This document shows positions 16,813-36,884 of a stretch of DNA of 61,290 bases, piece after piece. The stretch lies in the IMG/VR virus record IMGVR_UViG_3300036668_000250, positions 1 to 61,290 of that record. One strand, written 5' to 3'. The DNA comes from a virus. How positions within the stretch are numbered: position 1 is the stretch's first letter; every line of letters starts with the position of its first letter. Under the pieces are notes generated by a model. The model ran no database searches, was not told the DNA's origin, and saw nothing but the letters and a program-made list of their open reading frames with translations. The position numbers and the translations under genes are program-made.

Positions 16813-17792
16813 TGGAGATATTAAGAAAAACTCCGTTTCCCCTCATTCTTGTGCAAGAAGGGTTAGATGCAAGCACTGAATACGTCGCCTGCTTTCTTAC
16901 TAGTCACGGCAGAGATTTGATAGAGGTCGGAGATGAGTCTGATAGCAATGGGGATTTAAGTATAACCTTGCCAGACTTTTTTTCTAGATACGATGATACA
17001 TACTTGCTAGAAGTTTATGAAAGCCTAGGAATTGACGAAAATGACAAGCATATAAGAGGTCCACTAAAGGTTATAGATAGTCTTACCGTTATCAGGCCGT
17101 ACTTTGACGTAACCCCCATGTCTGAAAAAACTGGGGAAGATGAAGAGTCTCTCAGAATGTATGAGTCAATATCTAGATCAATCATTAATGCATTTACCAA
17201 TGGCTTCGAGTATAAAAGAAGTGTTCATGAGGTAATCGGTAATGGCTCAGACTACATGCCTGTACCCTTTAGACTTAATCGTGTGCTTAAGGTTTTAGAA
17301 AATAGTTCTGTTGTTTTTAATGTTGAAGAGGATAGTTCTCCATCAGAGAGGACATATATTGTTACGCCAGACCACACAGCGGTGACTCTTGCGGTATCTG
17401 GTCCATATGGATACAATAGAATGGATTCAAGACCAGTTGTGCCATACTTGCCAGCATCTGACTCTTTTACCCTATATAACACAAACGACTCACCAAACAT
17501 TATTCAAAATATGAAGGGGTCTCCATTTTTCCCCGAAGGGTGGGACTATACCTTTGTTCTGGAAACAGGGTGGGCGGCAATTCCTCAAGAAATTCAATAT
17601 GCATCTAGACTGCTTATTAATGATTTAAAGTGCGACAACTTGCCGTATGCCAATGCATATATCAGTGAATATAAGAGTGATCAGTTTTCCATTAAATTTG
17701 AAGCCCAGGCTTTTGAAAGAACGGGCAATGGAATTGTAGACAACATATTAGAAAAGTACAAGACCCCCATGGGTCGTATGGGAGTGCTCTAA
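16812..17792 (+). CDS. Head-tail connector (adaptor-like) protein
   Basis: 326 residues. The N-terminal half is a beta-rich domain (PFPLILVQEGLDASTEYVAC). The C-terminal ~90 residues (AAIPQEIQYASRLLINDLKC, then EYKSDQFSIKF and DNILEKYKTP) resemble the helical adaptor family of HK97 gp6 / SPP1 gp15 that docks under the portal. The order portal, capsid, this gene, stopper, tail terminator supports it. TAATG overlaps link it on both sides. Confidence 0.65.
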   Translation: MEILRKTPFPLILVQEGLDASTEYVACFLTSHGRDLIEVGDESDSNGDLSITLPDFFSRYDDTYLLEVYESLGIDENDKHIRGPLKVIDSLTVIRPYFDVTPMSEKTGEDEESLRMYESISRSIINAFTNGFEYKRSVHEVIGNGSDYMPVPFRLNRVLKVLENSSVVFNVEEDSSPSERTYIVTPDHTAVTLAVSGPYGYNRMDSRPVVPYLPASDSFTLYNTNDSPNIIQNMKGSPFFPEGWDYTFVLETGWAAIPQEIQYASRLLINDLKCDNLPYANAYISEYKSDQFSIKFEAQAFERTGNGIVDNILEKYKTPMGRMGVL

Positions 17793-18265
17793 TGGGCATC
17801 TTTGACTCCTGCAAAAATATCTTCTTTCCAATGACGTGTGATATCTACTATGCAGAAGAGTCACAAGATGACTATGGAAGCATAAACAAAAGTTGGAACT
17901 ATTATTCTACCAAGCCATGCAACATTTATTCAGCATCAATAAAAGATTCTGACAATTTCTCCTTTGAAGATCAAAGATTTTACTCTGTTCAACAAACACT
18001 TAAGGGAAGAATAAAAGAAGACTTTAGAATGTCTGATATGGGTGAGTTTAGACCAGTATCACATATCTTAATTACAAACATATGTTTGGCAGGTTGTGAC
18101 ACCTCTTCGGTTTTTTATGAGACCTCAGAAGACTTTGTTACAGAGCCTACTGTATATGAAGTTAGTTCTTTGGACCCATATGTAGGTCCTTTTGGAGTAG
18201 AGCACTACACGTTCTTTTTGAGAAGGTCTGATACACAGGGGTTGAAAAATAATGCTGTCTGTTAG
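17792..18265 (+). CDS. Head closure (stopper-like) protein
   Basis: 157 residues. CDIYYAEESQDDYGSINKSW resembles the opening of head-closure proteins, which often read DIY......D..G......W near the N-terminus. The rest is beta-rich. The gene is in the stopper position between the adaptor and tail completion genes. The assignment rests mostly on order and size. Confidence 0.5.
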   Translation: MGIFDSCKNIFFPMTCDIYYAEESQDDYGSINKSWNYYSTKPCNIYSASIKDSDNFSFEDQRFYSVQQTLKGRIKEDFRMSDMGEFRPVSHILITNICLAGCDTSSVFYETSEDFVTEPTVYEVSSLDPYVGPFGVEHYTFFLRRSDTQGLKNNAVC

Positions 18266-18926
18266 AGTAAACTCATTAGAATTGAATAGAATATTGAGAA
18301 ACACTGGACTATATTCTCAAGGATTTTTAAAAGGAATAGATATGTCTAAGCCAATATTTATGGCTAGGCTTGCAGAGTTCGTTGTTGATGCCTTAGGTAA
18401 GTACATAGACTCTCAGGCAAGAGCAAACCCTAGCGCTCTGCATCATGTGTACGAGTGGGGTGCTACAGGGTCTCAGTCAGCAAGACTTTTTAAAATGGAG
18501 GGGGTAGGAGCAGCAAGCGTTATTACGATAAGTGGAGAGTTCCTTCCATCAAGATCTGTTAGTGACGGATCAAAAGAACCCTTTGTAGATAAGGCAAACA
18601 TTATGGAAAATAGAATAGGTATAACTATTTCACCAAGAGACTCCGACGTTCTTGTTTTTGAGGCTGATGGGCAAACTGTTTTTACAAGAAATTCAATCTA
18701 TGTGGCTAGTCCTGGTGGAGACGCCGTAGCAGGCAGTTTTGGAAAAACAGTAGACATGTTCTTCTCTCAATATTTTACTCAAGCGCTTCTTAGGCCATTC
18801 TTGCAAGACCTGGAAACAGCAGAGCAATATACAAACAACTTTAGAGCGGGGACTCGTGGTGGCCACCCTGTAGGAGTCAAGGCAGGGCAGCAGTATCTTA
18901 ATTCTGCGGGGGTGTTCTTAGAATGA
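18252..18926 (+). CDS. Tail completion / neck protein candidate
   Basis: 224 residues, overlapping the previous gene by 14 nt. It contains a helical N-terminus (FMARLAEFVVDALGKYIDSQ), HHVYEWG and a long C-terminal helical part. The position matches HK97 gp10-like neck proteins, though it is longer than most. No enzymatic motif is visible. It ends in an ATGA overlap with the next gene. Confidence 0.5.
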   Translation: MLSVRVNSLELNRILRNTGLYSQGFLKGIDMSKPIFMARLAEFVVDALGKYIDSQARANPSALHHVYEWGATGSQSARLFKMEGVGAASVITISGEFLPSRSVSDGSKEPFVDKANIMENRIGITISPRDSDVLVFEADGQTVFTRNSIYVASPGGDAVAGSFGKTVDMFFSQYFTQALLRPFLQDLETAEQYTNNFRAGTRGGHPVGVKAGQQYLNSAGVFLE

Positions 18927-19447
18927 GTTTTTCTCAATTTCCTTTGCCTGCAAAAACAATTAATGGTTATTTATGGAAAACTATGAAAGAGATAGAACCC
19001 TCTCTTGCCAGAAAGTATGGAAAGACAGTGCCGTTTTTCCCTGTAAGCGATAGCGTTTCGGGCAAAGCATCATGGGACGACAAGCCATATGTTATTTATG
19101 ACAGAATGTTAAAACTAAAGCCTGGCCCATTCTATGTGTGTAAAAAAGAACATTTGTTGTATTACATCAAAGGTAAAGAAACAGATATCTTTGAGTGGGG
19201 GCTTGCCATGCAATTTATTTTAGATAGAATGGACGACGCCGCTCAAGACGTTAATGCCTGGAATAGATTGCAAGAGGTTCCAGCAAAAATATACTTTCAT
19301 CATTTGCGGGTATATCAAACAGACTCAGGAGATATGAGCAGCGCCACTTCAACAAGAGACTTTAGCACAAGGCCCAACTATATATCTCAATTTGTAGTAG
19401 AGGCAGAATATCATTTTACCGAATCAATTGAATCTATTTTGTCATAA
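18923..19447 (+). CDS. Tail terminator protein candidate
   Basis: 174 residues. It holds YVIYDRMLKLKPGPFYVCKK, EHLLYYIKGKE and ISQFVVEAEYHF, a mixed alpha/beta arrangement like tail terminators (lambda gpU class). It lies directly before the major tail protein, the usual place. Identified by position, size and general pattern rather than by a diagnostic motif. Confidence 0.55.
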   Translation: MSFSQFPLPAKTINGYLWKTMKEIEPSLARKYGKTVPFFPVSDSVSGKASWDDKPYVIYDRMLKLKPGPFYVCKKEHLLYYIKGKETDIFEWGLAMQFILDRMDDAAQDVNAWNRLQEVPAKIYFHHLRVYQTDSGDMSSATSTRDFSTRPNYISQFVVEAEYHFTESIESILS

Positions 19448-19454
19448 ATAGAGG

Positions 19455-19460
19455 TATAAT
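19455..19460 (+). promoter_or_regulatory. TATAAT promoter before the major tail protein
   Basis: TATAAT lies 57 nt before ATG 19517, preceded by AGG rather than TG. The resulting leader contains the GAGGTGA ribosome site. Confidence 0.45.
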
Positions 19461-19516
19461 TTTAATTGAGGAAACGCCCCAAAAAAATCCAATAGGAAAA
19501 ATGAGGTGAAAAAAAT

Positions 19517-20191
19517 ATGGCTTATACCCGTGGTGATTCAAAGCAGATTATCGTTGGCGCAGCAGCAATGTTCGTGTCCAATACTGCTGAATTCGATCCA
19601 ACTAACGCAGATCCAGCACTTCCCGATTTCGTAGCAGGTACTTCATACCGTGATACTCTTCAGGACTCTGCCATTGTGCGTAACGTTGGTTACACTATGA
19701 ACGGCCTTGAACTACAGTTCCAGCCAGATTTTGGTGAGGTGCAGGTTGATCAACTTCTCGACGTTGCTAAACTATACAAGCAGGGAATGCAGGTTAACCT
19801 TGCTACTGCTTTTGCAGAGGCAACCCTAGAAAACCTTCTTGTTGCTCTAGCAGCAGCAAGTGGCGACCTAAACGAAAACGTTACAATGGACAACCCCATT
19901 GAAACTGGTTCAACAAACTATGCAGACGTTCTTGAACTTTCTTCAGGTAACATTGGAGAATGTCCCGTAGAGCGCGGTCTTATTGCTGTTGGCCCAGGCA
20001 CCGGTGACTGTGAAGCAGGAAGCACCCTAGAGAGAATCTATGTTGCTTACAGAGCACTTTCAATTGAAAATGTAACTGTTTCTGCAAAGCGCGACGAGGC
20101 TTCTATGTTTGAAGTTTCTTTCCGCTTGCTACCCGCTAACAATGGTTCATACGGTAAGATCGTTGACCGACTTGTACCAGCATCTTCATAA
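19517..20191 (+). CDS. Major tail protein
   Basis: 224 residues, with GAGGTGA shortly upstream. It forms the tail tube. It shows tube-protein features: AMFVSNTAEFDPTN, YTMNGLELQFQPDFGEVQVD and VSFRLLPANNGSYGKI. Codon bias towards C/G-ending codons matches the capsid gene, consistent with very high expression. It is monocistronic, with a promoter before it and a strong hairpin after it, directly upstream of the chaperone pair. Confidence 0.88.
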   Translation: MAYTRGDSKQIIVGAAAMFVSNTAEFDPTNADPALPDFVAGTSYRDTLQDSAIVRNVGYTMNGLELQFQPDFGEVQVDQLLDVAKLYKQGMQVNLATAFAEATLENLLVALAAASGDLNENVTMDNPIETGSTNYADVLELSSGNIGECPVERGLIAVGPGTGDCEAGSTLERIYVAYRALSIENVTVSAKRDEASMFEVSFRLLPANNGSYGKIVDRLVPASS

Positions 20192-20213
20192 TTAAATAAT
20201 AACTAAATAAGGC

Positions 20214-20239
20214 AAGGCCCCGTCGAAAGGCGGGGCCTT
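20214..20239 (+). terminator. Hairpin terminator after the major tail protein
   Basis: AAGGCCCCG (20214-20222) pairs with CGGGGCCTT (20231-20239) around an 8-nt loop; TTGC follows. It lies 22 nt after the tail gene stop and 5 nt before the next promoter. Confidence 0.8.
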
Positions 20240-20244
20240 TGCTG

Positions 20245-20253
20245 TGCTATACT
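20245..20253 (+). promoter_or_regulatory. Extended -10 promoter TGCTATACT before the chaperone genes
   Basis: TGCTATACT lies right after the hairpin. The transcript would have a ~22-nt leader containing AGGAGG (20270-20275), 7 nt before ATG 20283. Confidence 0.6.
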
Positions 20254-20282
20254 TTACTTGCTAGCAAACAGGAGGATAATAA

Positions 20283-20615
20283 ATGGCAACCAAAGTAGTA
20301 GAAACAACAAGCGTAGAACTTATTAGTGGCAAGAAGATTAGCCTTAGACCCCTAAGAATTTCTTTGCTTAGAGAGTTTATGGAAAAATTTGACGGCATAT
20401 CCGATGCAGCAACAGACAACACAAAGTCTATGGACCTACTAATTGATTGTGTTCAAATTGCTATGAAGCAGTATGATCCAGAATTAGCAGAAGATAGAGA
20501 GAAACTAGAAGATGAACTAGACCTTCCAGGTGTATATAAGGTCATTGAGGTAGCAGCAGGGATTCGATTTGATGACCCAAATCTCCTAATGGCGAGTCAA
20601 AGTGGTCGGACTTAG
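20283..20615 (+). CDS. Tail assembly chaperone, short form (gpG-like)
   Basis: 110 residues. Directs tape measure folding and tail tube polymerisation and is not part of the mature virion. It is the usual short helical protein between major tail protein and tape measure (KISLRPLRISLLREFMEKF; LPGVYKVIEVAAGIRFDDPN). It stops at TAG 20613. The heptamer CCCAAAT 11 codons before the stop lets some ribosomes continue in the -1 frame. Confidence 0.88.
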   Translation: MATKVVETTSVELISGKKISLRPLRISLLREFMEKFDGISDAATDNTKSMDLLIDCVQIAMKQYDPELAEDREKLEDELDLPGVYKVIEVAAGIRFDDPNLLMASQSGRT

Positions 20616-20992
20616 ACCTCGCCACTCTAGAGTCTGAGGCATTCCTTCTGGGCATATGGAAAGATTACGACGAACTAGAAAATAGTCTTTCCATACCAGA
20701 ACTTGTCGTAACACTAGAGGCTAAAAGAGAAAAAGAACACGAACACCATAGATTTTTGGCTGCGATACAGGGTGTCGATATTGACAAAAACTCTGGATCA
20801 GGTAATTCCAAGGGAACTCAAAAAGAATGGGATGACCTCAAAGCCAGGGTATTTAGCAAGGGCACTGCCTCTGATAGCAACGACATTACCTCTCTTCAAG
20901 GAACTAATGCGTCACAGGCAGGGTTCGGTATTGGGATGGGGTTGGAATATAGCGACATGAGAAATTCAACTCCTAAAAACCCCCTAGGTTAG
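20283..20992 (+). CDS. Tail assembly chaperone, frameshifted long form (gpGT-like)
   Basis: A -1 shift at 20576-20582 joins the short chaperone to an open frame running to 20992. After the slip it reads SPNGESKWSDLDLATLESEA, then FLLGIWKDYDELENSLSIPE and a helical Glu/Lys/His-rich part. This second frame has no start codon or ribosome site near the junction, so it depends on frameshifting, as in lambda G/GT. The extension's C-terminus is Gly/Ser/Asn-rich. The product is about 236 residues. Confidence 0.85.
20576..20582 (+). promoter_or_regulatory. -1 ribosomal slippery heptamer CCCAAAT
   Basis: In the reading frame it parses as C CCA AAT, the X XXY YYZ arrangement; after slipping the codons are CCC AAA. 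Upstream and downstream frames differ by exactly -1. No stop occurs in the -1 frame from here to 20990. Confidence 0.85.
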
Positions 20993-21000
20993 TGTATAAT
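20993..21000 (+). promoter_or_regulatory. TGTATAAT promoter before the tape measure gene
   Basis: TGTATAAT (no spacer base) ends 19 nt before TTG 21020. The short leader holds AGAGGTG (21006-21012). Confidence 0.45.
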
Positions 21001-21019
21001 GTTATAGAGGTGCTATCAT

Positions 21020-31400
<10,381 letters not shown>

Positions 31401-31411
<11 letters not shown>

Positions 31412-32012
31412 ATCATACATGCAGGGCAGATATGCATTTTTAAAGGGCGGGACACGACCTCAGGCAATGCTGTGGGCCAATAACCCAGGCACAACACAAG
31501 ACTCTTATCATGTACCAGAAGGCGACGAAGGCAGTGACTTTATCATTGTTTCGGATCACAATAGATCAGAACTTTCTTTTTCTCAAAATAGAATTGAGAC
31601 ACGAGAAAGAATGCTTAACGGCAATATGAGGTCTTACTGGATCGCAGATAAATTAAATGTTTCCTGTTCGTGGAATAGGCTGCCATCTAGGTCCTTTGAT
31701 CAATCAGTAAGTTTTGACTCAGATGGCAAGGTTGTGGAAAGCAATTACACATCTTATACCGTAGACGGTGCTGCTGGCGGAGGAGACATGTTGTTTTGGT
31801 ATGAATCTCATCCAAATCCCTTTTATCTTTATCTGTCTTATGACAAATACAACTCTGAAAGTTTATCCGACAATAACAGGCTTCACACTTATGGTCAGAT
31901 CATAAAGGTTTATTTTTCTAGTTTTGATCATTCTGTAGAAAAAAGAAGCGGAATGTTAAATAGCAACGGATTTGACTTTTGGAACGTGAGCATTGCTTTG
32001 GAAGAGGCGTAA
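31401..32012 (+). CDS. Distal-tail-like minor tail protein
   Basis: 203 residues from GTG 31401, with AAGGAG ending 6 nt upstream; GTG 31395 is possible. It overlaps the tape measure end by 11 nt. It includes RYAFLKGGTRPQAMLW, LNVSCSWNRLPSRSF and DMLFWYESHPNPFYLYLSYD. In order it occupies the place of the distal tail protein that joins the tube to the tip complex. The next gene starts at its stop (TAATG). Confidence 0.6.
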
Positions 32013-35000
32013 TGTTTAATTCTGAAGAGTTAAGCCATCATTTACAGACATCTGAAACCATAGTAAACAAGTCTTTAATTTTTGCAGAGTGGAATTTGAA
32101 CGATCCAGAAAATATTAAAAGACTGGGAAACTACAGGTATCGACCAAGTTATTCTGCATCCCCATATTACTTAATACCTATGAATTATGATGACTATGAC
32201 TTAGGAAACTACTATACGGGGGCAACTGACTCAGACACAGTTATTGAGAGTGGGCTGAACAGTCAGGACGAACCAACTCTTTTTGTTGATAAAAAAAGAA
32301 AAATGGAAATGCTCTTTTCTTTAGAAGAATGCATTAAACCGTTTAGGCCAAGATCAGGGATCAACAAAGTTCTTTATCTTAATCAGTTTATAGATGATGC
32401 AAGGGGAAGCGGATCAAGAAGACCTAGATACTACATGGCCTCTAAAGATGATCAGTTCAAGTACTGGACCTCCTTTAGAACAGAAAAGGGAACCCCCACA
32501 CCCTATTCTGGTCAAACCGTCAGCAATGCAGAGTCGGAGATTGTTCGAGGGCTATCGTTTTATGATTCTGTCAGCAATAGAAATTATATAGAGGACGCTG
32601 CTCCATTTGTTGTGTATAAAGAACCTGTACCCACCAACAAAATAGTGATAAAAATGCAGACAAACACGGGCGAAGAAAATCTAGGAAACCTTAGGTATGG
32701 TCAACAGAAGACAATTGAAGATCCACTATACGGTGAAAAAAATAGGTCTACTCCTAAAAAATGGAGGATAGAGGTATTAAAAGAAAATTCATGGATTACC
32801 GCAATATCCTTTGATGAGCAGAGTGCCAGAAGAGACGGATCAGAAATAATTAAACATGATGGTTATCTTGAGGTTTCTTATGGGCTAAAGATACCAGAAA
32901 GATTTTCTCAGTTTAACTACCTTGGACAAATTTCTAGTGAGTCAATCCTTCCCGATACATCAGACCCTGGTGATGCATTCTTAATTAAAGAAAACGAAAA
33001 CTCCAGAGGAGTCATCTTTATATATGAAGATAACTCGTGGCAACAGTTTACTCCAGAGTATGGGTGGCAATTAACAGATGAAGAAATAAAAAATAAAACA
33101 CTAGTTGCTAAGGAGTTGTCCGACCCTGACTTCTTTGTAGAAAACAATATTGATTTTTTTAGAGAGTTTGAGTTTATAGACGGTATCAGAATTGTTGTTC
33201 AGACAATGAATAAAAAGAATTGTACCTTTGACCTCATAGAATTTTCTCCTAGACTATTTGCTGAAATCACAGAAAAAGTCAAAGAATTTTCTGTTAAAAA
33301 AACTATGGCAGATATGGGAAATAGTTCCCTGCCAGTTGACGGCCTTTACGCTTCAACGGGGTCAATTTCTTTAATGGACGAAGACTTTTCTTTTAATGAA
33401 AACAATGTTTTTGATATTGAAAAAAATAAAGGTAGTATAGTTTACAAATATCTTAACAAGAATATAAAGTTTATCTTTTATGAAAACATTAAGGATCAAG
33501 ACAATGATTTTTATATCCCGATCAAAACACTGTACTCTTCAGGATTGCCTCAAACGCAATCGCCATTGTCTAATGTTTCAGTAGACTTGAGAGACTTTTT
33601 CTTTTTTTTAGAACAGTCCAGAGCGCCACAACTATTCTTGACAGATATCTCTTTAAGTAATGCTGTTTTAATTTTATTAGACTTTATAGGATTTAGCAAT
33701 TATCAATTTAAAAGAATTACGTCAGAAGAAATAGTTATTCCATATTTTTTTGTTGAGCAAGGTCAGAATGTTGCAGAAGTTTTACAAAAACTAGCAAGAG
33801 CGAGTCAGACCACAATGTTTTTTGATGAGTATAATAACTTAAACATTTTTTCAAAAGAATACGTTTTGCCCCAAAACGAAGATGATCGTGAATCAAGCGG
33901 GTACATCCTGGGGGATATTTATGCAGAATCAAGCAATGATCAACTTTACAAGGTCATTGATTTTTTCTATGAAATAGAGAGCCTGCCCCCAGAACACTAT
34001 GATGGTGCCTTTATTAGTCATATAGATGACGGAATATACGTTTGGTCTGAACAAAGTATGCAATGGGTCAAGACTGATTTAGCGAAAAAAATATTGCAGC
34101 CTAACGTTATTGCCTTGTCTTCAGCAGAAAAAAGAGTTTTTAATGATGGACAAATTAACTATACAACAAGATATTTACAAAGATCTATTGGATCAACAAG
34201 TGCTGCTTTAAAGATAGATGAATATAAAAACTATATATACAAGCCAGTTCTTTTGTGGGAGGCTTCGGGCAGCACCAACAGGCAAACAATTAATGAACTG
34301 GCAGGGCAATCGTCTGGTTTAGTTTTGGGGGCTATCCCCCTTGGATCTAATTTAACAGATGCAGAACCCTACTCATTTAACAATGAAATATATAACAACA
34401 TTATCGATCTTGGAGAAAACGTTTATTGGACAACAAATTATCAAGGTTATTTTTACTCTTCGGGGGAAGTCATAAAATATGACGCAATAGAGTACTCCGT
34501 TTCAGGATTAAGTAAATCTGTTTGGATCTCTAGTAATCAGCAATATCAAGATTACTTTTCCAAATTGAAGTTTAATGGAAAAATGTATCCAACAGGACGA
34601 GTAAGAATTTACTGTCAGCCAGAGTTTGTGATGAATAACGAAGAGTTAAGGATCAAGGATGCAAGGCCAATTCTAGTAAATGGTAGAGGGCAATTCGGAA
34701 CCACCATTGTTTCACATTCGGCGGGAATAGATGAAGATAGTCACTGGAGGAATAATCAGAACGTATACGGGTCTATTCAGGAAGCGTCTTCCTTTTTGTT
34801 TGATTTTAGCAAGTACACAGGCTATCCAATAAATCTTGAAAACTCCAACTGTGGAAAAACAAAAGTTATTGGAGATAACACATATGTTGCAGACAACATA
34901 GCGCGGTCATCGTTAAGGCATGGTCTAATTAAAAACTTCTTGGCAGACAAAAATTTTACAGAGTCAGAATTAAGTTACAGAAAAACAACAGAGCCTGGGG

Positions 35001-36883
35001 CCATTCAATCGTCTGCTTTAGTTTTTTCGGGTCCAGAAGTTTCAGAAACCCTTGGAGCACAAAACTTTGTCTCCCATGTGTATAAAGATTTTTTTGATCA
35101 GAACAATGCATCAATTCCATACAAGCATTATGGAACAAGAATGAGAGTTATTGGAAAGGTAGAGTCTGGAACTAACAAGAAGCAAACTCCGTCAAACGCT
35201 TTTTCGGTATATACGGGTGGAGTTGATGTCGATGCTGGACAAGAAGCGGCTCCTGCTGAGCCACAAACCACAGAGCAATCTGTTTTTATCTACGGTGGAT
35301 CGGGAGGATTGGCGATTAATGTGGATAAAGAAAAAAACACTGGATATTATTTTGAAATTTTAGCATTAACCTCGGACACAATAGAAGACTACGTTGGTGA
35401 AAATAATTTAACAACTTCTACTGCAAGGATATCCTTAGAAACGCCTCCTCAAACAGTTAACACCCAAGTATATTGTTGGACAGAGGAAGAGTTTGATTTA
35501 GTGGTTGGGCAAACCATCGTGGTAACAGGGCTTACTGATGCCAATGATCCAGAGGACGACGGCACTTTGTTAAACGGAGAGTACATTGTGTCCTATGTTG
35601 CAGAAAATAAAAAATATTTTGCATATAATATTGGAGTTGAGTTAGACACAACGTCAACAACAGGGGGTAGAGTGTCAACGGTAATAGATGACGAAATTCA
35701 ATTGGCAAATGTATTTTTTTATAAAGTAGTTGCAGATGAAAATGGTAACGCAATTCCTTATAAATTGTGGACAGGGCTATCTGCAATAAATGTTGATTCT
35801 GGAGACTTTTACGGCCAGTCCAGAATATTTGGGGAGGCGGCTACAACTGTATACGATTTGGCAGCAGAGTACGTTAACTCTGGCTCTACAAGAACATTTT
35901 ACCTATACTTAAATGATAAGCAGGTGGCCGTTGTTGAAGACGTTGAACCGCTAGAAGAAAAAAATTCTGTTGCCCTTTTTGTAAGGGGGAGCAGTAAGTG
36001 TATGTTCGAAAACGTTTACGCTCTATCTCAAAACTATTCTCAAAACTCTGTTTTTTCTGTTCAGGATGGGGTGTCGGACGTCTTTGGTGATCAAGAGATA
36101 AACGTAACAGAAGCGTTTAGAAAATATTCAATAAGCGGAATTATTCAAAACACTTACTTGTCAGGAATAAGTTCTTTAGAAGATCCAAAATATAGAATGT
36201 ATTTTGAAGAATTTGGTTCAATAATGAGAGAGGCAGCATACTTTAATGTTCTTTACGATAGAGCCTTTCCTGCACTTTACGCAAAATTAATGAAAACTCA
36301 AAATCATCTTAAGGGGTATACGGTCTCTGGGTTCTATGCATGGTCATACGGCGCTGAGTTTTTAATATTTAATTCGACTGACTTTGCTATAGCGCTAGAC
36401 GACACCAGTGGGAATTATTTGAGAATAATGGGGGTGGCGTTTACGCAAAGTACAAGTAATACTATAAGTGTTGACGACTTGTATAAGAAAAGATCTAATC
36501 TATTAGACAACAGGCTGGGTAGTAGCAATGTCTTATCAAATTCATTAAATGTTGATCAAGAATACAATAGAATTAAAAACAGTAGGGATAAGTTTGGTAA
36601 GAATGATTTAATAATAGAAACCCCTTACATTCAGACTACTGACGCTGCTGAAGAAGTTTTTAGTTGGATCATAGATAAGGTGTCTAAGCCAAGACAAATA
36701 TTTGGAATAAAAACTTTCGGCACCTTCAATTTGCAACTTGGGGATATTGTTAAGGTAAAGTTGCAGAACAACGATGGGATAAACGTTTTGTCACAAGATG
36801 AAAAAAGATTTGTAATATATCAAATAGATTATTCTAGAAGCAACTCTGGCCTAGAGTTAACCTCCTATTTGGTGGAGGTGTAA
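32012..36883 (+). CDS. Large minor tail protein / tail tip hub
   Basis: About 1623 residues from ATG 32012, overlapping the upstream TAA. The first 400 residues are beta-rich with repeated Tyr/Asp. Residues ~560-640 (SNAVLILLDFIGFSNYQFKR; GQNVAEVLQKLARASQTTMF; FDEYNNLNIFSKEYVLP) resemble the hub region of tail-tip/baseplate proteins. Further domains are beta-sandwich-like. The last ~130 residues (TDAAEEVFSWIIDKVSKPRQ; LGDIVKVKL; FVIYQIDYSRSN) match the end of hub-like tail proteins. It is probably the central tip protein beneath the tape measure. Confidence 0.7.
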   Translation: MFNSEELSHHLQTSETIVNKSLIFAEWNLNDPENIKRLGNYRYRPSYSASPYYLIPMNYDDYDLGNYYTGATDSDTVIESGLNSQDEPTLFVDKKRKMEMLFSLEECIKPFRPRSGINKVLYLNQFIDDARGSGSRRPRYYMASKDDQFKYWTSFRTEKGTPTPYSGQTVSNAESEIVRGLSFYDSVSNRNYIEDAAPFVVYKEPVPTNKIVIKMQTNTGEENLGNLRYGQQKTIEDPLYGEKNRSTPKKWRIEVLKENSWITAISFDEQSARRDGSEIIKHDGYLEVSYGLKIPERFSQFNYLGQISSESILPDTSDPGDAFLIKENENSRGVIFIYEDNSWQQFTPEYGWQLTDEEIKNKTLVAKELSDPDFFVENNIDFFREFEFIDGIRIVVQTMNKKNCTFDLIEFSPRLFAEITEKVKEFSVKKTMADMGNSSLPVDGLYASTGSISLMDEDFSFNENNVFDIEKNKGSIVYKYLNKNIKFIFYENIKDQDNDFYIPIKTLYSSGLPQTQSPLSNVSVDLRDFFFFLEQSRAPQLFLTDISLSNAVLILLDFIGFSNYQFKRITSEEIVIPYFFVEQGQNVAEVLQKLARASQTTMFFDEYNNLNIFSKEYVLPQNEDDRESSGYILGDIYAESSNDQLYKVIDFFYEIESLPPEHYDGAFISHIDDGIYVWSEQSMQWVKTDLAKKILQPNVIALSSAEKRVFNDGQINYTTRYLQRSIGSTSAALKIDEYKNYIYKPVLLWEASGSTNRQTINELAGQSSGLVLGAIPLGSNLTDAEPYSFNNEIYNNIIDLGENVYWTTNYQGYFYSSGEVIKYDAIEYSVSGLSKSVWISSNQQYQDYFSKLKFNGKMYPTGRVRIYCQPEFVMNNEELRIKDARPILVNGRGQFGTTIVSHSAGIDEDSHWRNNQNVYGSIQEASSFLFDFSKYTGYPINLENSNCGKTKVIGDNTYVADNIARSSLRHGLIKNFLADKNFTESELSYRKTTEPGAIQSSALVFSGPEVSETLGAQNFVSHVYKDFFDQNNASIPYKHYGTRMRVIGKVESGTNKKQTPSNAFSVYTGGVDVDAGQEAAPAEPQTTEQSVFIYGGSGGLAINVDKEKNTGYYFEILALTSDTIEDYVGENNLTTSTARISLETPPQTVNTQVYCWTEEEFDLVVGQTIVVTGLTDANDPEDDGTLLNGEYIVSYVAENKKYFAYNIGVELDTTSTTGGRVSTVIDDEIQLANVFFYKVVADENGNAIPYKLWTGLSAINVDSGDFYGQSRIFGEAATTVYDLAAEYVNSGSTRTFYLYLNDKQVAVVEDVEPLEEKNSVALFVRGSSKCMFENVYALSQNYSQNSVFSVQDGVSDVFGDQEINVTEAFRKYSISGIIQNTYLSGISSLEDPKYRMYFEEFGSIMREAAYFNVLYDRAFPALYAKLMKTQNHLKGYTVSGFYAWSYGAEFLIFNSTDFAIALDDTSGNYLRIMGVAFTQSTSNTISVDDLYKKRSNLLDNRLGSSNVLSNSLNVDQEYNRIKNSRDKFGKNDLIIETPYIQTTDAAEEVFSWIIDKVSKPRQIFGIKTFGTFNLQLGDIVKVKLQNNDGINVLSQDEKRFVIYQIDYSRSNSGLELTSYLVEV

Positions 36884-36884
36884 T

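Noticed and set aside
20756-20992. Independent gene starting at ATG 20756
   Set aside because: The frame is open and protein-like back to the slippery site, and ATG 20756 has no ribosome site; it is the end of the frameshifted chaperone.
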